Source: Collinsella sp. | GTDB lineage: Bacteria; Actinomycetota; Coriobacteriia; Coriobacteriales; Coriobacteriaceae | NCBI GenBank assembly: GCA_031292915.1 | Contig: JAUMSH010000075.1 | Coordinates: 1-28,281, forward strand | Length of the DNA: 28,281 nt | Direction: 5' to 3' | Shown: positions 7,336 through 14,396 of the stretch, piece by piece | How the letters are laid out: each line of letters starts with the position of its first letter | How positions within the stretch are numbered: the first letter of the stretch is position 1 | Notes under the pieces: model-generated | What the model was told of the DNA's origin: nothing | What the model saw: the letters and a program-made list of their open reading frames with translations, nothing else | Database searches by the model: none | Made by a program: the position numbers and the translations under genes

Positions 7336-7361
7336 AACGGTCGTATTTGCGCTGCGAACGG
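7336..7361 (-). promoter_or_regulatory. CCGTT-N16-CCGTT tandem repeat (gntP copy)
   Basis: On the plus strand AACGG occurs at 7336-7340 and 7357-7361 with exactly 16 bases between, giving a 21-bp period. Read towards gntP this is CCGTT-N16-CCGTT. The same element, with the same spacing and orientation relative to the downstream gene, lies before GH105 (15731), the GPH transporter (22975) and uxaC (27909). It is probably a binding site for a dimeric activator. Confidence 0.5.
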
Positions 7362-7456
7362 TATATCTAAGCTGCCCGACTCAAATCCAGCGACCAATAT
7401 TGCATCCGTGGTGCGCTAAAATAGCTCAGATGAATTTTGTAATGAAAGGTATAGCT

Positions 7457-8149
7457 ATGGCCCGCGCCGAATCGGGACTCCCCGAGCAAATATCTGAGAA
7501 AATCATTCAATTGATTCTGGATGAACACCTTGAGCAAGGCGATCGCCTGCCTAAGGAAACCGTGCTGGTCGAGCGCTTGGGCGCCGGCAGGAGCACCGTG
7601 CGCGAGGCCATGAAGTTGCTGCAGTCGCGCAATATCGTGCGCATTAAGCAGGGTTCGGGCACCTATGTGGCGTCAAACCCCGGCGTTGCCGACGACCCGC
7701 TGGGCTTTACCTTTATCGACGACAAGCAGCGTCTGGCGCACGACCTACTCGAGGTGCGCTTTATGATCGAGCCGCAGATGGCACGCATGGCAGCCGAGCA
7801 CGCAACCAACGACCAGGTCGTCTGTATCAAAGAGCTCTGCGACGAATCCGAGCGCCTGGCCGAGGCCGGTGAGGATTACTCCGCCGCCGACACCGCGTTC
7901 CACAATGCCATTGCCGAGAGCTCCGGAAACCTCGTCGTTCCCCGCCTGATGGGCGTGCTCAAGGCATCCGTCCCCCTCTTTATCGACGTGACCGGCAAAA
8001 AGCTCGTCGAGGAAACTATCCGCACGCACCGCGATGTGGCCGACGCCATCGCCTCGCGCAATCCCACCGCGGCGCACGACGCGATGTACCTGCATCTGGT
8101 GTACAACCGCAACATGATCGCAGAGGGAGCGCAAGAACAGAGCAAATAG
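7457..8149 (+). CDS. FadR-subfamily GntR transcriptional regulator
   Basis: A 230-residue regulator. The N-terminal winged helix-turn-helix (about 5-75) carries the GntR signature: LPKETVLVERLGAGRSTVREA, then a wing with QGSGTYV. The rest (about 95-220) is an all-helical FCD ligand-binding domain with acidic/His positions (FHNAIAESSG, THRDVADAI) that usually coordinate a metal and bind an organic acid. The start at 7457 is preferred because AAAGG lies 8-9 bases upstream; in-frame ATGs at 7400 and 7433 lack this. It is divergent from gntP and most likely represses the gntP-dehydratase pair until an aldonate or keto-deoxy acid binds. Confidence 0.9.
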   Translation: MARAESGLPEQISEKIIQLILDEHLEQGDRLPKETVLVERLGAGRSTVREAMKLLQSRNIVRIKQGSGTYVASNPGVADDPLGFTFIDDKQRLAHDLLEVRFMIEPQMARMAAEHATNDQVVCIKELCDESERLAEAGEDYSAADTAFHNAIAESSGNLVVPRLMGVLKASVPLFIDVTGKKLVEETIRTHRDVADAIASRNPTAAHDAMYLHLVYNRNMIAEGAQEQSK

Positions 8150-8175
8150 ACGTCCGCACGGCAAGGGCGAGACCA

Positions 8176-8252
8176 CCGTTTACCTTTTAAAAGTGAACGT
8201 TCACCTGTTTTTAGGAGAATCTGTCTTTTAATTCCCCCTCTTCTCCTATACT
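8176..8252 (+). promoter_or_regulatory. Promoter region of the KduD-like gene
   Basis: A -10-like TATACT lies at 8247-8252, with no strong -35. CCGTT (8176-8180) followed after 16 bases by ACGTT (8197-8201) is a near match to the CCGTT-N16-CCGTT element seen elsewhere, but its second half overlaps the LacI-type operator and may be coincidental. Confidence 0.35.
8193..8204. promoter_or_regulatory. LacI-type operator upstream of the KduD-like gene
   Basis: GTGAACGTTCAC is a perfect 12-bp palindrome with a CG centre. It is the same sequence as in the two uxaC operators, which ties this plus-strand pair of genes to the pectin/uronate regulon. It lies about 50 bp upstream of the -10 candidate. 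Confidence 0.7.
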
Positions 8253-8281
8253 GACCTTGTATGAAAAGCAAAACTTATATA

Positions 8282-8293
8282 GATGAACGTTTC
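8282..8293. promoter_or_regulatory. Degenerate LacI-type operator near the KduD-like start
   Basis: GATGAACGTTTC keeps the GAACGTT core of the operator but has a poor right arm. It lies 17 bp before the start codon, downstream of the presumed transcription start, and could serve as an auxiliary site 90 bp from the strong operator. Confidence 0.4.
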
Positions 8294-8309
8294 TTTTGAA
8301 AGGATCGCT

Positions 8310-9119
8310 ATGTCTGATCTTATGGACAGCTTCCGCTTGGATGGCAAGGTCGCGCTCGTGACCGGCGCCACCTACGGCATTGGCATGGCCATTGCCGAGG
8401 CGCTCGGAGAGGCCGGCGCCAAAATCGCCTTTAACGCCCGTCACGCCGACAAGGTCGCCGAGGCCGAGAAGCACTACCGCGAGCTGGGCTTTGACGCTCA
8501 CGGCTATGTTGCCGATGTCACCGACGAGGCCGTCGTCGCCGAGCTCATCGCCAAGATTGAGGCCGACTTTGGCACCACGCCCGATATCCTGGTCAACAAC
8601 GCTGGCGTCATCCAGCGTACCCCGATGCTCGACATGAGCGCCGAGGACTTCCGCCGCGTCGTCGATATTGACCTCAACGCACCGTTTATCGTGTCCAAGG
8701 CCTGCCTGCCCGGCATGATCGCCAAGGGCCACGGCAAGATCATCAACATCTGCTCGATGATGAGCGAGCTGGGCCGCGAGACCATCGCCGGCTATGCCGC
8801 CGCCAAGGGCGGACTCAAGATGCTCACCAAGAACATCTGCTCCGAATTTGGCGAGGCCAACATCCAGTGCAACGGCATTGGGCCCGGCTATATCGCCACG
8901 CCGCAAACCGCACCGCTGCGCGAGACGCAGCCCGACGGCAGCCGCCACCCGTTTGACCAGTTCATCATTGCCAAGACGCCGGCCGCCCGTTGGGGCACGC
9001 CCGAGGACCTGAAGGGCCCCGCCGTGTTCTTGGCTTCTGACGCGTCGAACTTCGTCAACGGTCACATCCTCTACGTCGACGGCGGAATCCTCGCATACAT
9101 TGGAAAGCAGCCTCAATAA
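8310..9119 (+). CDS. SDR dehydrogenase, KduD/DhuD-like (DK-II reductase)
   Basis: A 269-residue classical short-chain dehydrogenase. It shows the cofactor motif TGATYGIG (18-25), NNAG (96-99), catalytic Ser139, and Tyr152-x3-Lys156. The C-terminal HILYVDGGILAYIG ending is typical of the KduD/gluconate-5-dehydrogenase group. Expected reaction: NAD(P)H-linked interconversion of 2,5-diketo-3-deoxygluconate and KDG, the last step for unsaturated uronates. The ATG at 8310 has AAAGGA upstream; an earlier in-frame ATG at 8283 has none. The RpiB-family isomerase gene follows, as in the streptococcal DhuI/DhuD pair, and the upstream operator matches the uxaC operators. Gluconate 5-dehydrogenase is the main alternative, given the neighbouring gntP. 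Confidence 0.82.
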   Translation: MSDLMDSFRLDGKVALVTGATYGIGMAIAEALGEAGAKIAFNARHADKVAEAEKHYRELGFDAHGYVADVTDEAVVAELIAKIEADFGTTPDILVNNAGVIQRTPMLDMSAEDFRRVVDIDLNAPFIVSKACLPGMIAKGHGKIINICSMMSELGRETIAGYAAAKGGLKMLTKNICSEFGEANIQCNGIGPGYIATPQTAPLRETQPDGSRHPFDQFIIAKTPAARWGTPEDLKGPAVFLASDASNFVNGHILYVDGGILAYIGKQPQ

Positions 9120-9171
9120 GCGTCGCCGCAACTGCCCATATCAGGTTTCATCCACTCGTTTTTCATTTGAG

Positions 9172-9234
9172 TTGCGGTGAGATAAGGATTGGTTTTGGCT
9201 TCTATCAGGCAAAACAGTCCGTATTTCACCGCAA
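9172..9234. repeat. REP-like imperfect palindrome, copy 1
   Basis: The arm beginning TTGCGGTGA (9172) pairs imperfectly over about 27 bases with the arm ending TTTCACCGCAA (9234). A second element at 12087-12153 shares most of the right arm (AAAACAGTCCGTATTTCACC and GCAA). Two intergenic copies in 3 kb with conserved arms suggest a dispersed REP/MITE-like repeat. It lies between the KduD-like and RpiB-like genes and could affect their relative expression. Confidence 0.65.
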
Positions 9235-9259
9235 GTTAGAAATAGGAAGGTAATTCGCA

Positions 9260-9901
9260 ATGAAAATCGCTCTGATCAATGAGAACTCTCAGAACTCCAA
9301 GAACCCCATGATCGAGGCTGCCCTTAAGAAGGTTGTCGAGCCCATGGGCCACACCGTCTTTAATTATGGCATGTATGCCGACGCCGACTCCAAGCCCCTC
9401 ACCTACGTGCAGAACGGCATCCTTGCCGCCGTGCTGCTGAACTCCGGCGCTGCCGACTACGTCGTGACCGGCTGCGGCACCGGCGAGGGCGCCATGCTCG
9501 CCTGTAACTCCTTCCCCGGCGTGCTGTGCGGCCACGTTGCCGACCCGCTCGACGCCTACACCTTTGCCCAGGTCAACGATGGCAACGCCGTTGCCATGCC
9601 CTTCGCCCTCAAGAACGGCTGGGGCCAGGAGCTCAACCTCGAGTACACCTTTGAGAAGCTCTTTGGCTTTGGTTCGGGCAACGGCTATCCTGCCGAGCGC
9701 GTTGAGCCCGAGCAGCGCAACAAGAAGATCCTCGACGGCGTGCGCGCTGTGACCATGCGTCCGCTCGTCGACGTCCTGGGCGAGATCGATCAGGACCTGG
9801 TGAAGGGCGCACTTGCCGGCGAACACTTCCAGGAGTACTTCTTTGCCAACGCAACCGACGAGGCCATCATCACCAAGGTCAAAGAGATCCTGGGCCTCTA
9901 A
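9260..9901 (+). CDS. RpiB/LacAB-family sugar isomerase, DhuI-like
   Basis: A 213-residue protein of the RpiB/LacA/LacB fold. It starts MKIALINENS and has the phosphate/anion-loop motif VVTGCGTGEGAML (68-80, Cys72 as the usual catalytic thiol) and GVLCGHVADPLDAY. It is about 60 residues longer than ordinary ribose-5-phosphate isomerase B. The length and its position right after a KduD-like dehydrogenase match DhuI of streptococci, an isomerase that replaces KduI and converts 4-deoxy-5-keto uronate (DK-I) to DK-II. I therefore infer DK-I isomerase rather than pentose-phosphate isomerase. GGAAGG lies upstream of the ATG. A strong terminator follows. Confidence 0.8.
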   Translation: MKIALINENSQNSKNPMIEAALKKVVEPMGHTVFNYGMYADADSKPLTYVQNGILAAVLLNSGAADYVVTGCGTGEGAMLACNSFPGVLCGHVADPLDAYTFAQVNDGNAVAMPFALKNGWGQELNLEYTFEKLFGFGSGNGYPAERVEPEQRNKKILDGVRAVTMRPLVDVLGEIDQDLVKGALAGEHFQEYFFANATDEAIITKVKEILGL

Positions 9902-9927
9902 TCGCACGACTCATTGCAGCTAACGCA

Positions 9928-9967
9928 AGCGGCGGTCGTCCCATGTACGGGACGACCGCCGCTTTTT
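9928..9967 (+). terminator. Intrinsic terminator after RpiB-like gene
   Basis: A perfect 15-bp stem (9928-9942 with 9949-9963), loop ATGTAC, then TTTTT. It ends the plus-strand pair of genes just before the convergent reductase gene. Confidence 0.92.
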
Positions 9968-10021
9968 GCTATCTACCGACTGACGCCGCGGGGATAGGCC
10001 TCACATGCACCAAGGGGTTGA

Positions 10022-11971
10022 CTAGAGCTCGCAAGCAACCTTGTAGCCATCGCCGATGGCGTCGCGGATGTTGCCGCACTTGTTGGCATCGCCCAACACG
10101 TGGGTGGTAACGCCGGCTGCAGCAAGGTCGTCGGCCAACTTGGTATTGGGACGATAGCCCATGGCAAGTACCAGCGTATCGGCATCGGCGATGGTGTGGA
10201 TCTCGCCGTCCTTTTCGTAGCTGATGGCATCCTCGGTAATCTCGGTCACCTTGGCCTCGGTCAGCACGTGAACGCCCTTGGAGAGCATGCGCGTGATGAG
10301 CACCGCGCGACCGGCGCCGCCCTCGTTGGCGGCGAGCGTCTTGGTCATCTCGATGACGGTGACGTCGCGATTGGCCGGCGACAGATCGTTGACCAACGGG
10401 GCCAGGTAGTCGGCCGTCTCGCAACCGACGGTGCCGCCGCCGACGATGACAATCTTCTTGCCCGGGAAAGCCTTGCCACCCAGCAGGTCGTCAGCTGTCA
10501 TAACCTGCTTAAAGCCCTGCATAAAGGCCGGAGCGATGGGCTCGGCGCCATAAGCCAGGACAACTTCGTAACCCGCGTAGTCACGCTGAATGTCCTCGGC
10601 AGTAAGCTCGGTGCCAAATACGCACTTCACGCCGGCCTCGGCCAGGCGACGGTACTGATACTTGATCACGCGGGTGAGCTCCTGCTTTGCCGGCGGAACG
10701 GCCGCGATGCGCATCTCGCCGCCCGGTTCGTCCTGCTTGTCCACGAGCACCACGTTGTGGCCGCGCTTGGCGGCAATGTAGGCCGCCTCCATACCCGCAG
10801 GACCGGCACCCACAACCAGCACGTTCTTGACCTCGGCGGCAGGCTCGTAGCCAGCCTCGTCGCGCTCCACGTCCGGGTTGACAGTGCAGGAGATGCGCTT
10901 GCCAAACATAATGCCGTTCAGGCAGCGCAGGCAGCCGATGCAGGGGCGGATGTCGTCGGCGTTGCCGGCAGCGGCCTTATTGCAGAACTCGGCATCGCAC
11001 AGATTGGCGCGGCCCATCATGCAGATGTCGGCAGCGCCGTCCTCGATCAGCTCCTCGGCGATCCAGGCCTCGTTGATACGTCCGACGGTGGCGACGGGAA
11101 TGTTGACGTGCTTCTTGATCTCGCGCGAGCAGGCGGCATGCGAGGCCTGCTGCGTACCGGCGGCAGGAATCGCGGAGCCGCGCTTGATGGTGGTGCCGCC
11201 CGACACATGAATCATGTCGACGCCGGCCTTCTCCAGGCGACGCGAGACGTAGATCATGTCGTTGAGGGTCAGGCCGCCATCGGTGTACTCGTCGCCCGAG
11301 ATACGGACGTCGATGATAAAGTCCTTGCCGCAGCGCTCGCGAATCTCGGCGATGACCTCGAGTAAGAAGCGCATGCGGGCGTCGAGCGAGCCGCCGTACT
11401 CATCGGTACGCTTGTTATAGAGCGGGGTCAAGAAACCGCCGAGCATGCCGTGGGCGTGCGCCGCATGGACCTCGACGCCATCGACACCGGCCTTCTGCAT
11501 ACGCACGGCAGCGTCGCCAAACTGATGCGTGAGCTCGTGAATCTCATCGACCGTAATGGGGCGCGGCGCCTCGCGGGCATAGGACGGGCCCACAAAGGAC
11601 GGAGCGATCAGGCGCGGCGTACCCGGAATGTTAAAGGCCATGTAGGCGGGGTGGAAGAGCTGCGGCATGATCTTGCAGCCATACTCGTGGACGGCCGCGG
11701 CGAGCTTTTCCCAGCCAGGGATAAACGTGTCGTCGTAGCAGCACATGTCACCCGGCAGATAGGTATAGGTAGGCTCGACCGTCACGACCTCGGTGATGAT
11801 GAGGCCCACGCCGCCCTTGGCGCGGGCACGGTAATGATCGACCAAGTCGTCGGTCACATAGCCATGATCGGCCAGGTTGGTGGACACCGGCGGCATAAAG
11901 ACGCGGTTCTTGACCTCGGTCGTACCGACCTTGATCGGGCTAAAGAGCATTGGATAGGCAGAGGACTCCAT
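10022..11971 (-). CDS. Old-yellow-enzyme-type NADH:flavin oxidoreductase with Fe-S and FAD domains
   Basis: A 649-residue multidomain reductase like 2,4-dienoyl-CoA reductase (FadH) and BaiCD. The FMN TIM barrel spans about 1-340, with the substrate motif HAAHAHGML (169-177). A [4Fe-4S] site follows at Cys344, Cys347, Cys350 and Cys362. Next are a Rossmann FAD motif GAGPAGMEAA (from 388) and an NAD(P) motif VGGGTVGCETADYL further on. Such enzymes use NAD(P)H to reduce activated C=C bonds through FAD, Fe-S and FMN. AAAGGA before the ATG fixes the start. It lies downstream of the GltD-like flavoprotein gene, separated by a REP-like hairpin. Why a C=C reductase sits at the end of a pectin locus is unclear; reduction of an unsaturated uronate product or of a plant phenolic are guesses. 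Confidence 0.85.
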   Translation of the reverse strand: MESSAYPMLFSPIKVGTTEVKNRVFMPPVSTNLADHGYVTDDLVDHYRARAKGGVGLIITEVVTVEPTYTYLPGDMCCYDDTFIPGWEKLAAAVHEYGCKIMPQLFHPAYMAFNIPGTPRLIAPSFVGPSYAREAPRPITVDEIHELTHQFGDAAVRMQKAGVDGVEVHAAHAHGMLGGFLTPLYNKRTDEYGGSLDARMRFLLEVIAEIRERCGKDFIIDVRISGDEYTDGGLTLNDMIYVSRRLEKAGVDMIHVSGGTTIKRGSAIPAAGTQQASHAACSREIKKHVNIPVATVGRINEAWIAEELIEDGAADICMMGRANLCDAEFCNKAAAGNADDIRPCIGCLRCLNGIMFGKRISCTVNPDVERDEAGYEPAAEVKNVLVVGAGPAGMEAAYIAAKRGHNVVLVDKQDEPGGEMRIAAVPPAKQELTRVIKYQYRRLAEAGVKCVFGTELTAEDIQRDYAGYEVVLAYGAEPIAPAFMQGFKQVMTADDLLGGKAFPGKKIVIVGGGTVGCETADYLAPLVNDLSPANRDVTVIEMTKTLAANEGGAGRAVLITRMLSKGVHVLTEAKVTEITEDAISYEKDGEIHTIADADTLVLAMGYRPNTKLADDLAAAGVTTHVLGDANKCGNIRDAIGDGYKVACEL

Positions 11972-12005
11972 ACAGGGTTCCTTTCATTTGAGCCGCTCGG
12001 CGGCA

Positions 12006-12034
12006 GTTGCTGACGTACCTATCGTACCAGCAAC
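12006..12034. promoter_or_regulatory. Inverted repeat upstream of OYE-type reductase
   Basis: GTTGCTG (12006-12012) and CAGCAAC (12028-12034) are perfect arms around a 15-bp spacer that itself contains two GTAC words. It lies 35-63 bp before the reductase start, so an operator or hairpin is possible. No other copy was seen in the window. Confidence 0.35.
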
Positions 12035-12086
12035 CGTGCAGCACCCGACCGCACGCGCTCCCCCAGTCTCTGCTCAACCCCCAAAA

Positions 12087-12153
12087 AGTTGCGGTGGAAT
12101 ACGGAGTAGATAAGGCTTTTGACAGCCAAAACAGTCCGTATTTCACCGCAACT
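12087..12153. repeat. REP-like palindrome, copy 2
   Basis: AGTTGCGGTG (12087) pairs with CACCGCAACT (12153), and the inner bases continue the pairing (GAATACGGA with TCCGTATT). The right arm is nearly identical to that of 9172-9234. It lies between the GltD-like gene and the OYE-type reductase and would fold in the mRNA between them. Confidence 0.65.
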
Positions 12154-12168
12154 GATGGATGGGATGTG

Positions 12169-13386
12169 TTAGAGACCCAGGTAGCTGGTCATGCCTTCGA
12201 CGGCGAGCTTGGCGCCTGCCACGGCATGAACCACGGTGAGCGGGCCGTTAACCACATCGCCGGCGGCAAAGACGCCGGGCACGGTGGTCATGCCGTTCTC
12301 GTCGACCGAAAGCAGGCCGCGATGGTCGGTCTCCAGGCCGCCCGTCGTAAGCACAAGCTTGTCTTTGGGCACCTGCGAAGCCGCAATCACAACTGTGTCG
12401 GCAGACACATGGTCGAGCTCCTCCTCGTAACCCACCACATTGTTGTCCTCGTCAAAGATAGCCGTCTCGAACACCGGACCGTTATCGTCGATGGCGCAGA
12501 TCGCCTTGCCGCACACAATCTCGGCACCGTCAAGCTCGGTCAGCTCGACCTCGTCGTCGATGGCCGAGATATGGCGCGAGCGTGCATACACAGTGACCTT
12601 GCGAGCACCCGAACGCAGCGCCGTGCGGGCCACATCCATGGCCACATTACCGGCACCGATGACCGCCACGTTCTGCCCGATAGCCACGCTCGTGGGATCG
12701 ACCAGGTAATCGATACCAAACAGCACGTTGCCGCGCGACTCGCCGGGAATGCCCAGTTTGCGGGCACGCCAGGTACCGGTACCAACAAAGACCGCATCGT
12801 AGCCGTCGCGCAGCAGGTCGTCGATATGCAGCGCGCCACCGATGGTGGTCGAGGGGCGCACGCGCACGCCGAGCGAGCACATCACGTGGCGATACTTTTG
12901 CACGAGCGCACGGGGCAGGCGGAACTCGGGGATACCGTACTCCAGCACACCGCCGATCTCGGGGCGCTGCTCAAATACCGTGACGGCACAGCCCAGCTGG
13001 GCCATCTTAATGGCCACGGTAATACCGGCGGGACCGGAACCGACCACAGCAATCTGTTTACCGCACGACGGTGCGGGCTTCCACTCCTTACGATCCAAAT
13101 ATGCCGTGGAGATATAGTTCTCGATGCTCGAGAAATGCACCGGCGCGCCCTTGCGGCCCTGGATGCAAGCGCCCTCGCACTGGCCCGAATGATTGCACAC
13201 CATGGAGCAGACCGCGCTCATGGGATTGTTCTGGAACAGTAGCTCGCCCGCCTCTTCTAGACAACGCTGTTTGAACAGGTCGATGACCTGCGGAATAGGC
13301 GTCTGAACCGGGCAGCCCTTAATCTGACAGAACGCCCTTTTACAACCTAGGCAACGATTCGCCTCTTCGACAATGTGGATAGCCAC
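12169..13386 (-). CDS. GltD-like Fe-S/FAD NAD(P)-dependent oxidoreductase
   Basis: A 405-residue flavoprotein of the glutamate-synthase small-subunit/DPYD N-terminal type. Two cysteine clusters (Cys12, 15, 20, 25 and Cys60, 64, 70, 74) form the Fe-S helical domain. These are followed by the FAD motif VGSGPAGI (115-122), the NAD(P) motif GAGNVAMD (224-231) and the C-terminal FAAGDVVNGP. No large glutamate synthase subunit is nearby, so it is probably an electron-transfer module for another enzyme, possibly the OYE-type reductase downstream. I choose GTG at 13386 because AAGGGGAG precedes it by 4 bases; a TTG at 13413 is in frame but lacks a site. It follows the TIM-barrel gene by about 100 bp. 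Confidence 0.82.
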   Translation of the reverse strand: MAIHIVEEANRCLGCKRAFCQIKGCPVQTPIPQVIDLFKQRCLEEAGELLFQNNPMSAVCSMVCNHSGQCEGACIQGRKGAPVHFSSIENYISTAYLDRKEWKPAPSCGKQIAVVGSGPAGITVAIKMAQLGCAVTVFEQRPEIGGVLEYGIPEFRLPRALVQKYRHVMCSLGVRVRPSTTIGGALHIDDLLRDGYDAVFVGTGTWRARKLGIPGESRGNVLFGIDYLVDPTSVAIGQNVAVIGAGNVAMDVARTALRSGARKVTVYARSRHISAIDDEVELTELDGAEIVCGKAICAIDDNGPVFETAIFDEDNNVVGYEEELDHVSADTVVIAASQVPKDKLVLTTGGLETDHRGLLSVDENGMTTVPGVFAAGDVVNGPLTVVHAVAGAKLAVEGMTSYLGL

Positions 13387-13489
13387 GCAACTCCCCTTTT
13401 TAATGCAATCCAATGGGGCGACGATAAAGACCCTTCACCGCCGCCCCCATGCAGGTAATCTCAATCTGCCGACACGGCAAAAGCCAATG

Positions 13490-14395
13490 CTATAGCTCGC
13501 GATGCGAAGCCCCGCAGCGAGCGGACATGTGCTCGAGTGTCGCCAGGCAGTCAGCCGCCGTCGCCGGCACGCTGTTCTCGACCACGCAGGGAATCCCAGG
13601 ACAGGCGGCGGCAGCCCAGGCCACCACGGGCCCAAAGTCATAGCGGCCCGTCTCGCCCACGCCGTGGCACACCAGGCGTGAACCCGTACCGTCGCACCAT
13701 CCGGCTTCGTCCTCGTTATCAACGACCTCAAAATCCTTGGCGTGCAGCACGCGGATCTTACTGCCGCATAAGTAGAGCATGCACGCGGTGATTTCCTGCG
13801 CTTCGTCAACGACGCTGGGGTGCAGCAGCGACACTGGGTCATAGATCACGCCGAGCGACGGGCTCGAGACGCGCTCCAGCACCTCACGGCAGCGATCTGG
13901 CGTGTTGACCGTCTCGTTCCAACCGGGCTCAATTAGTATTTGCCCACCAACGGCCTCGGCACGCTCGCAGACGCATGCGAGCCCGTCCATAAAAGCCTCG
14001 AGCGCCTCATCGGTCATGCGGTCGCCAGCAACGCGATTTTGCGCATTGGGGCGACCGGTCTCGGTGCCAACCGGGCATCCGCCGAGCATCTGGGCAAAGT
14101 TCAGGCATGCCTCGTACTCGGCAATGTTATCCATGAGCTGTTGGCGATCGGGCATCGCCAAATTCTTATAGCAGCCGAGCACGGCGACCGAAACGCCCGA
14201 CTCATCGAGCACGGCACGCAAATGGTCGGCAAGCTCGCGGGTCAGGCCGCCTCGATCGATCCCCATCGATGCGTAGAGCACCTTGCTCGGCAGCTGAATG
14301 CACGAAAAGCCCAGCTCTCCCGCCATGCGAATGCGTTCCTCGACGGTCCCCTGCGGAAGGTCGTGCAAACGTACGCCCGGAGTAATAGCCCCCAC
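13490..14395 (-). CDS. Xylose-isomerase-like TIM-barrel protein
   Basis: A 301-residue protein of the sugar-phosphate isomerase/epimerase (AP endonuclease 2) superfamily. Visible elements are an N-terminal strand with LHDLPQG, ELGFSCIQLPSKV, and acidic/His positions for a divalent metal (ILIEPGWNE, GVIYDPVSLLHPS, IRVLHAKDFE, CVVENSV). The order Glu-Asp-His-Glu fits the metal site of this fold. The likely GTG start at 14395 overlaps the end of the GH105 gene, with AAGGGA about 10 bases upstream inside it, so the two are coupled. The substrate is unknown; isomerisation or epimerisation of a keto-uronate or of a sugar from pectin side chains is plausible. Confidence 0.75.
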   Translation of the reverse strand: MGAITPGVRLHDLPQGTVEERIRMAGELGFSCIQLPSKVLYASMGIDRGGLTRELADHLRAVLDESGVSVAVLGCYKNLAMPDRQQLMDNIAEYEACLNFAQMLGGCPVGTETGRPNAQNRVAGDRMTDEALEAFMDGLACVCERAEAVGGQILIEPGWNETVNTPDRCREVLERVSSPSLGVIYDPVSLLHPSVVDEAQEITACMLYLCGSKIRVLHAKDFEVVDNEDEAGWCDGTGSRLVCHGVGETGRYDFGPVVAWAAAACPGIPCVVENSVPATAADCLATLEHMSARCGASHREL

Positions 14396-14396
14396 G

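Noticed and set aside
12169..13386. Glutamate synthase small subunit (gltD)
   Set aside because: The fold matches, but no large subunit is present and the context is carbohydrate breakdown. I call it GltD-like only.
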